Source: Roseovarius sp. 217
GTDB lineage: Bacteria > Pseudomonadota > Alphaproteobacteria > Rhodobacterales > Rhodobacteraceae
NCBI RefSeq assembly: GCF_000152845.1
Contig: NZ_CH902584.1
Span: 3,017,562 to 3,081,561 of the forward strand
Direction: 5' to 3'
DNA: 64,000 nucleotides
Each line of letters begins with the position of its first letter. Positions within the stretch are counted from its first letter, which is position 1. Made by a program: the position numbers and the translations under genes. Shown in pieces: positions 59,301-64,000 of this stretch. A model generated the notes under the pieces. The model made no database searches. It was not told where the DNA came from and saw only the letters and a program-made list of their open reading frames with translations.

Positions 59301-60122
59301 CAGCTTTGCTGAAAATGCCCGGATGGGCGTCTCGGATGTGTCCACATTACGAAGGGTCACCTGACCAGTCAGGCGTGGCTCATTGTCAGATGCCAAGCGA
59401 ATGTCTGCAACGTAATCGCTCAGAGGGGCCGTGCCGTTGATCTCTAATGACAACGCGGGCCGATCAGGCAGTTGCAGCAAAGTTGCTGCAATGCCGCCCT
59501 CGTCCTCTTCGAGAGATAGGTCTAAAGCTAGGACTTCGGTCTCGTTCACAAAACTCGCGTCTAATTGAACAGCACCGCGCCCGTCCAAGCGCGTCACGTC
59601 GATCTCAGCCGCGCCTTCGCCGCCTCCGAGCGACAGTCTTCCCAAGAGTTGAAGGTCAATCTCTTCACCGAGGATGGGCGAACCAAGTGTGAGTGTTTCG
59701 GCGCTGATCTCTCCTATGTTGACCGAGACTGGCAGGTCAGGAAGTTGAAACGGCTTGGCCTCTGCCATCTCTGGCGAGAGTTCCTCTTCGGCCTGTGGTA
59801 GCCGGGCCAGCACAATTTCACGCGCGGTCAGACGATTGATCTCTACCCTACCTCGCAAGAGGGCCGAACGTGTCCAGTCAAGTGTGACTTCATTCAAGGT
59901 GATCCAGATGCCGTCTTTGTCGGCGATGGTTAGTTCGTCCACTGTAGCCTGTGATGAGAGCGCCCCGGAAAATCCGATGATCCGTACATCACGACCGGCG
60001 CCCGAGAGGTTGTCCTCTAGCAGGGCTTGTAGATAGCCCCGGTCCTGTTCAGGCGTCTGCGCCAAGAGTGGCAGCGCAAGACAGGCGAGTGCAATCGAGA
60101 GGATGGAGATAAGGCGTGCCAT
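56382..60122 (-). CDS. tamB: Translocation and assembly module protein TamB
   Basis: TamB is a long inner-membrane-anchored beta-helical protein that bridges the periplasm and works with TamA in outer-membrane protein or lipid transport. The 1246-residue protein starts with a signal anchor (LISILSIALACLALPLLAQ). Repeated beta-strand-rich, Asn/Thr/Gly/Leu-rich segments run through its length, ending in the DUF490 C-terminal region (EVRFISDPDLPQEEVVSRLI and KGGTSNDGSTGIGVFFERDY). Its start overlaps the tamA stop by one base. Length is on the usual scale for alphaproteobacterial TamB. Confidence 0.9.
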   Translation of the reverse strand: MARLISILSIALACLALPLLAQTPEQDRGYLQALLEDNLSGAGRDVRIIGFSGALSSQATVDELTIADKDGIWITLNEVTLDWTRSALLRGRVEINRLTAREIVLARLPQAEEELSPEMAEAKPFQLPDLPVSVNIGEISAETLTLGSPILGEEIDLQLLGRLSLGGGEGAAEIDVTRLDGRGAVQLDASFVNETEVLALDLSLEEDEGGIAATLLQLPDRPALSLEINGTAPLSDYVADIRLASDNEPRLTGQVTLRNVDTSETPIRAFSAKLRGDLTPLFAAEYRPFFGTNSQLSVEGQQQSGGNLDIEEFNLSAAQIKLDGSLSLDAAGWPVRFALNGELDNEGAPVRLPITGPATHVTSATIEARFNAARGDRWRAKVAMTGFERPEIGITSANLSGRGVLRRTAPRGVTALTEFDVSGLRLEDAALAEAAGTVLSGLASLDFTEGGPLKLLGLRLDAGAAQLTGNGQIAELAAGFPVSGTVTLEAPNLSRFAALAGQDIAGAARATIAGSGSLLGGDFDITLDAETDGLAFGLPQVDPLIANPATLSLAARRDTAGTDLSRFQIDNDTIRATASGRLSSESGALSLAARLSDLSLSDPRLSGPAELSSNVSWQAGGDITLNGLDAQLMGARLRADAALSPETPGLPVRGKLRAEIEDLARFNALAGQTLRGQLDLTLEGSAKDSAQDMALKAAMNGQNLATGIAELDKLIAGRLTLTADAARRPDRIEISNLDFETPQVSLSAGSNSPDAPVEFTARLANLGLFAPEFSGPVSANGSARLIGDLAQRISLTLSATGPGGTTAQVSGDIVDHAASVDIAANGSLPLALANSFIQPNALQGSASYDLRIDGAPSLEAVSGRITTSGTRIALPGTGLAVEDISGTATLGERRMQTDFTARMRDGGQVRITGPIALTPGYAGDLQIALTDLVLSDQAIYTTSVNGNVAVNGPLTGGARIGGTLTLGETNIRIPSGLGPASVSLPELKHVNEPVDVRATRERAGLIKAPGTGRARPYLLDLSINAPNRIFVRGRGLDAELGGQLRLAGTTEAVAPDGFFELIRGRLDILGQRLTMTQGRVTLQGSLDPYLRFVGETETDDVTVQVIIEGLASAPEVRFISDPDLPQEEVVSRLIFGRGLDSISPFQAAQMASAVATLSGRSGGDVVGKLRNAVGLSDLDVSQTDDGGTEVSAGAYISDKVYTEVTADSEGKQRINLNLDLTDSLTVKGGTSNDGSTGIGVFFERDY

Positions 60123-61930
60123 CAGAAGGCCTGTCCGATGCCGATGTAGATCTCAAAATCTTCACCGAGATTGTCGCCAAGAGGCGTGCCTATATCCACA
60201 CGAATTGGGCCGACAGGAGTGAAGTAGCGTGCGCCAAAGCCCGCGCCGCTGTGCCAACGCCCGCGTCCGGTGCCGAGCGCATCTTGTCCGATAAATCCCG
60301 TATCAGCAAAGGCCACGGCTTGAATTTTATCGTTGATGTTAGCGCGCAATTCGCCTGAGAACCCAGCAAACGCACGGCCACCCACGGTGACGCCGGGTGC
60401 GATATCAACACCGAGCGACTGATAACTCTGACCACGCACGGTGCCTGCACCGCCCGAGTAAAAGAGCATGTCAGCTGGGATTTCATCAACGGTTGCACCC
60501 GCGATCGATCCGATCTGCGCCCGTCCTGCTAGGACAAAGCGATCGTCAGGACCAAAGCTGCGATAATGTCGTCCATCCGCATAAATTCGCGCGCCGTCGC
60601 CACTCTCTTGATCAAGACCGATAAACGGGGTCAGCGTCACTTCGAGGAAAATCCCGGATGTTGCGTTCAACGGATCGTTGCGCCGATCCCATGTGATGCT
60701 GCCTGGAAACAGCAAGTGTTGCAGTTTGCGCGTTCCCAAATCATCACTTATGTCGGAATAACGGTAGGCGATGCCGAGCTCACCGCTCAGATCATCCGAA
60801 AAGATGTGGCTCAGACCGCCGCCGATTTCTATCTTTGCCTCGCGATAGTCAGGCTCATCATTTCCTTCGGCGCGAGCTTCTAGGAAAAGGCCTGTGTCGG
60901 GGGTGAATGTTGCGGGTCGGTCGTAACGCACGCCAAGCCGGTAATCCTCACCGCCAGAGTCACCGCCAATACCGCCGATCAAACCATCGATCCGCAACCT
61001 CTCGGCCCCGCCCCAAAGGTTTCGGTGCAACCAGAAGCCAGATAATGTAAGACCTTCCAATGACGCCAACTCTGCGCCCGCGCCGATGCGGCGACGTTCG
61101 GCGTCGGTCACACGCGTTGTGATGTCGAGTGTTCCATCCGGATTAGGGCTCTCGGCTTCGGTCATCACTACAGAACGAAAAGCCCCTGACCGACGTAGGC
61201 GTGTGGCAGCCTCTTCCAGATCCTCGGGTGAAAATACTCGGCCAGTGGGAAGGCCTGCGATGGCCCGAATACGTGATGGGCGAACGCGGCTTGGGTCGCC
61301 TTCGTTTGAGATTTCGAGCGTCCCAAATCTTAGACGCGGACCCGGATCAAGAGCGATGTCAGCGGTTAGCGTCGAGACCGCGTGGTCAGCAATAACAGTT
61401 TGATCGGCAACAAGCGCCTTGGCATGACCTGAGGCACGCCACGCGGCAATCCCCGTTCGTGTCGCCTCTCCGACCAACTCGCCCTTGGCCGGATTGCCCG
61501 TCGCAAACCCTTCTGGCAGCTTCGTATCCGGTGGGAGTGGGGCCACCCGAGCCGTTGAGAAAGTGAAGGCCGTCCCGCGGTCAACACTGATATCGATTTG
61601 CGCGATCTCGGTTGGGGCCCGCAGGGGTGGTATACTCGCTGCTTCCTGTCCATTCACCCGGATGCGGATCACCCCGCCGTAATAGCCTTCAGCATAAAGG
61701 ACGCCAATCAATCGCCCGTAATCTGCCTGGGCTGCGGCCAAGAGATCTTGCGCCGTCGCCTCTTGTTGAGCGGCAGTGGTCATAACAAGCGATGCACTGC
61801 GCAGCTTCTCCGAGAATGACTTGGGGGCGTTGGGTGTGGAGAATGAGACATCTGTCGCATGAGCGAACAAAGGCATGAGCCCTACGCAAAGGGCCGTTAT
61901 TCCTAACAGTCTTGAATGGGACTTCATCAC
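60122..61930 (-). CDS. tamA: Outer-membrane assembly factor TamA (Omp85 family)
   Basis: This 602-residue Omp85-superfamily protein has a signal peptide, N-terminal POTRA domains (including GVIRIRVNGQEAASIPPL and GPRLRFGTLEISNEGDPSRV), and a C-terminal 16-stranded beta barrel ending FEIYIGIGQAF. The barrel segment GPIRVDIGTPLGDN is typical. It precedes tamB with a one-base overlap, the standard tamAB operon. It inserts or assembles proteins in the outer membrane together with TamB. Confidence 0.92.
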   Translation of the reverse strand: MMKSHSRLLGITALCVGLMPLFAHATDVSFSTPNAPKSFSEKLRSASLVMTTAAQQEATAQDLLAAAQADYGRLIGVLYAEGYYGGVIRIRVNGQEAASIPPLRAPTEIAQIDISVDRGTAFTFSTARVAPLPPDTKLPEGFATGNPAKGELVGEATRTGIAAWRASGHAKALVADQTVIADHAVSTLTADIALDPGPRLRFGTLEISNEGDPSRVRPSRIRAIAGLPTGRVFSPEDLEEAATRLRRSGAFRSVVMTEAESPNPDGTLDITTRVTDAERRRIGAGAELASLEGLTLSGFWLHRNLWGGAERLRIDGLIGGIGGDSGGEDYRLGVRYDRPATFTPDTGLFLEARAEGNDEPDYREAKIEIGGGLSHIFSDDLSGELGIAYRYSDISDDLGTRKLQHLLFPGSITWDRRNDPLNATSGIFLEVTLTPFIGLDQESGDGARIYADGRHYRSFGPDDRFVLAGRAQIGSIAGATVDEIPADMLFYSGGAGTVRGQSYQSLGVDIAPGVTVGGRAFAGFSGELRANINDKIQAVAFADTGFIGQDALGTGRGRWHSGAGFGARYFTPVGPIRVDIGTPLGDNLGEDFEIYIGIGQAF

Positions 61931-62037
61931 CCGAGATGCACTCCGCTAGCTTGCGCTTTTTATCGCATTGCGAAGGATGGATTGCCACCCTTGCCAAGAG
62001 CCAAATCCGCGCCCGGCGTTCCGAAGAGGGCAAAATT

Positions 62038-64000
62038 TCATTCCGCCGGTAGATGGCTTTTGGCCAGCGCAGCGTCGAGAGTCTTCTCAACTGCGCCGCG
62101 TGGTTTGGTGAAACGGGCCATCAGATCGTAAAGAATTGGCGTCACAAAGAGCATCAACGTCGTAGCCATGGCGAGGCCCGCGATGATCACTGTACCAACT
62201 GCGATCCGGCTTTCAGCACCTGCACCAGAGGCTGTAATCAGCGGTACGGCTCCTAAAATCGTTGAAACTGCAGTCATCATGATGGGGCGAAGACGCAGCA
62301 CCGAGGCTTCGATCACTGCTTCGCGCACGGCGTATCCTTCATCGCGCAGTTGGTTGGCAAATTCCACGATTAGGATGCCATTCTTGGATATGAGCCCGAT
62401 CAGCAGGATAATTCCAATCTGACTGTAAACATTGAGCGACAATCCGCCTGCTGCCATTGCGTAAATCGCGCCGGCGATGCCGATGGGAACAGTCAGCATA
62501 ATGACAAGTGGGTGAACAAAGCTTTCGAATTGTGCGGCAAGAACCAAGTATACGATGAGCAGCGCTAGAAGAAACACAAGACCAACGCCACCTGAGGTAT
62601 CCTGATAGGTGCGCGATTGGCCATCATATCCCAACTTGGCCTCTGGTGGCAGAATCTCTGCCGCAATTTCCTCTAGCCGACTCAGCACGTCGCCAAGTTC
62701 GGCGTCGGGTGCCAATGCCCCCGAAAGCTGAATCGAGGGCAAACGGTCGAAGCGTCGAAGTGACGGGGTTGCAGCGTTTTCCTTGAGGGTCACAAGAGCC
62801 CCCAAAGGAACCAATGTCTCACCGTCTCCGGCCCGAACGAAGATATTCGTGATGTCGGTGGGCGAGCGGCGATCTTCATCTTCGGCCTGAACGAGGACGG
62901 GGTATTCACGGCCTCGACTTACAAACGTCGTAACCTCCCGCGATGCGAGCATGGTTTGCAACGTGGCTGCAATCGCATCCGCGGATATGCCCAAATCGTC
63001 GGCGCGCGCACGATCAATCTCTATGTCGAGTTGCGGCAGGTTCTGGTCAAAGTTGATCTCTGGGTTCACAAGGCCTTCGACACTTTCTGCACGCTCTAGA
63101 AAGGTTGTCGCCCAGTCTTTGACGCTCTCGAAATCGGGGCCTCCGATCACGATCTGCACCGGGGTAGAGCTGCCGCGCAAGCCAAGCCCCGCAGGTGTTA
63201 CAGGGAAGCCGCGCGCAATCGTCACATTCCCCATCTGCGGAGCAATCTCCGACACGATGTCGGATACAGAGCGCTCACGTTCTTCCCAAGGCGCGAGACG
63301 GAAGACAACAAATGACCGCCACGGACGACCACCCCAACCTGTAAAGCTGAACACGGTTTCAATTTCACCGGACTCTCTCAGGGGTTCCATAATGGCTTCA
63401 ACTTGACGGGCGGCCATGTCGGAATGTGCGACGGTCGACCCCTGAGGTGCCGTCAGCGGCACGAAGCCCACGCCTCGATCCTCACGCGGGGCAAGTTCGC
63501 GCGGAAGCCCATCATAAAAGAGAACGGCTCCTGCCGTTATCACAAGTGCCAACGGCAGGATAACAAGAGGCATGCCAATGGCACGGGTCAAGAGCGAACC
63601 ATAAATGCGTTGAATCATCGTTGGTGGACGTGGTCCGGTGGGAGCGTTGGCGCGCAACTTGCAAGCGCTCAGTACTTTTGAAGCAAGCGCCGGGCAGGCC
63701 GAAAGCGCGACAAACGTAGAGATCGCCACCGTTCCAGCCATAACCCAGCCAAATTCGACAAACAGCCGTCCTACTTGACCGGGCATGAAGGACAGCGGCA
63801 CAAAAACTGCAATCAACGTTAGCGAGGTTGCAATGACTGCAAATGTAACCTGCCGCGCTCCATGCATGCTGGCTACCAGAGGGCTTTCACCGTCTTCAAT
63901 TCGGCGTTGGATGTTCTCAAGAACAACAATGGCGTCATCCACAACAAGACCAATGGACAGCAAAAGCGCCAGAAGCGTTAGCGTGTTGAGCGAAAATCCC
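62038..64000 (-). CDS. RND-family efflux transporter permease (5' end outside the window)
   Basis: This is the 3' part of an inner-membrane RND pump (AcrB/MexB-like) that drives drug or solute export with a periplasmic adaptor and outer-membrane channel. Visible are SIGLVVDDAIVVLENIQRRI (transmembrane helix 4 region with paired Asp), a large periplasmic loop, the second half with LALLIVYLVLAAQFESFVHP, and the end MARFTKPRGAVEKTL. The coding frame continues past base 64000, so the N-terminal part is missing. No adaptor gene is visible in the window. The pump's substrate is unknown. Confidence 0.93.
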   Translation of the reverse strand, partial: GFSLNTLTLLALLLSIGLVVDDAIVVLENIQRRIEDGESPLVASMHGARQVTFAVIATSLTLIAVFVPLSFMPGQVGRLFVEFGWVMAGTVAISTFVALSACPALASKVLSACKLRANAPTGPRPPTMIQRIYGSLLTRAIGMPLVILPLALVITAGAVLFYDGLPRELAPREDRGVGFVPLTAPQGSTVAHSDMAARQVEAIMEPLRESGEIETVFSFTGWGGRPWRSFVVFRLAPWEERERSVSDIVSEIAPQMGNVTIARGFPVTPAGLGLRGSSTPVQIVIGGPDFESVKDWATTFLERAESVEGLVNPEINFDQNLPQLDIEIDRARADDLGISADAIAATLQTMLASREVTTFVSRGREYPVLVQAEDEDRRSPTDITNIFVRAGDGETLVPLGALVTLKENAATPSLRRFDRLPSIQLSGALAPDAELGDVLSRLEEIAAEILPPEAKLGYDGQSRTYQDTSGGVGLVFLLALLIVYLVLAAQFESFVHPLVIMLTVPIGIAGAIYAMAAGGLSLNVYSQIGIILLIGLISKNGILIVEFANQLRDEGYAVREAVIEASVLRLRPIMMTAVSTILGAVPLITASGAGAESRIAVGTVIIAGLAMATTLMLFVTPILYDLMARFTKPRGAVEKTLDAALAKSHLPAE

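Overview
The window is a stretch of alphaproteobacterial chromosome. It most likely comes from a marine Rhodobacteraceae/Roseobacteraceae species. The evidence is a CtrA response regulator next to SciP, gene-transfer-agent-type terminase genes, a pyrrolysine-free MttB family member, the lineage-typical DUF6477/DUF6456/DUF2852/DUF2177 proteins, an alphaproteobacterial SOS box (GTTC-N7-GTTC) and GC-rich codon use. The assignment rests on gene content only.

Layout. 1-2.7 kb: a REP-associated transposase (RAYT) flanked by two inverted REP-like palindromes, then a DUF2177 membrane protein and GTA-like small and large terminase genes with no portal or capsid genes beside them. 2.9-20 kb: housekeeping and cell-cycle genes (trpA, ychF, mnmA, sciP-ctrA, ligA-recG, an SOS-box-linked 40-residue membrane peptide, a haem-binding sensor, an IscU-like scaffold, hisI, gluQRS, trmFO, enoyl-CoA hydratase, thioesterase, rplM-rpsI). 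ligA carries an in-frame AT-rich block of about 0.9 kb. 20-30 kb: a minus-strand run (ATPase, metA, alpha/beta hydrolase, ppk2, tetR) ending at a strong dyad operator, then two FadL-type porin genes (one broken by a single amber codon), a DMT transporter and guaA. 30-46.6 kb: mttB, DUF6477, HTH/DUF6456 genes, oxyR, lipA, cell-wall enzymes (DUF882 and a YcbB-like L,D-transpeptidase), an ACP/ketosynthase pair, an IalB-like protein, a candidate small RNA, a HerA-like ATPase, ornithine cyclodeaminase and arginase with a divergent Lrp regulator, dsbB and yqaA.

46.7-54.6 kb: an integrative element of about 7.8 kb inserted in the 3' end of tRNA-Leu(CAA), bounded by a 16-bp direct repeat. It carries a tyrosine integrase, a hypothetical protein, a HEPN/LprI-like protein, a serine recombinase with repeats upstream, a phage BRO-N antirepressor gene and a ParB-like protein. 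The antirepressor gene is split by a 1.2-kb RHS toxin-tip/EF-hand/RHS-core cassette. The cassette is flanked by an 8-bp direct repeat, and removing it restores the antirepressor frame exactly. 54.7-64 kb: an FMN-binding glutamate-synthase-like protein, tamB, tamA and a 5'-truncated RND efflux permease.

The most unusual items are the RHS cassette that behaves like an insertion element, the putative SOS-controlled micropeptide, and the foreign-looking block inside ligA.
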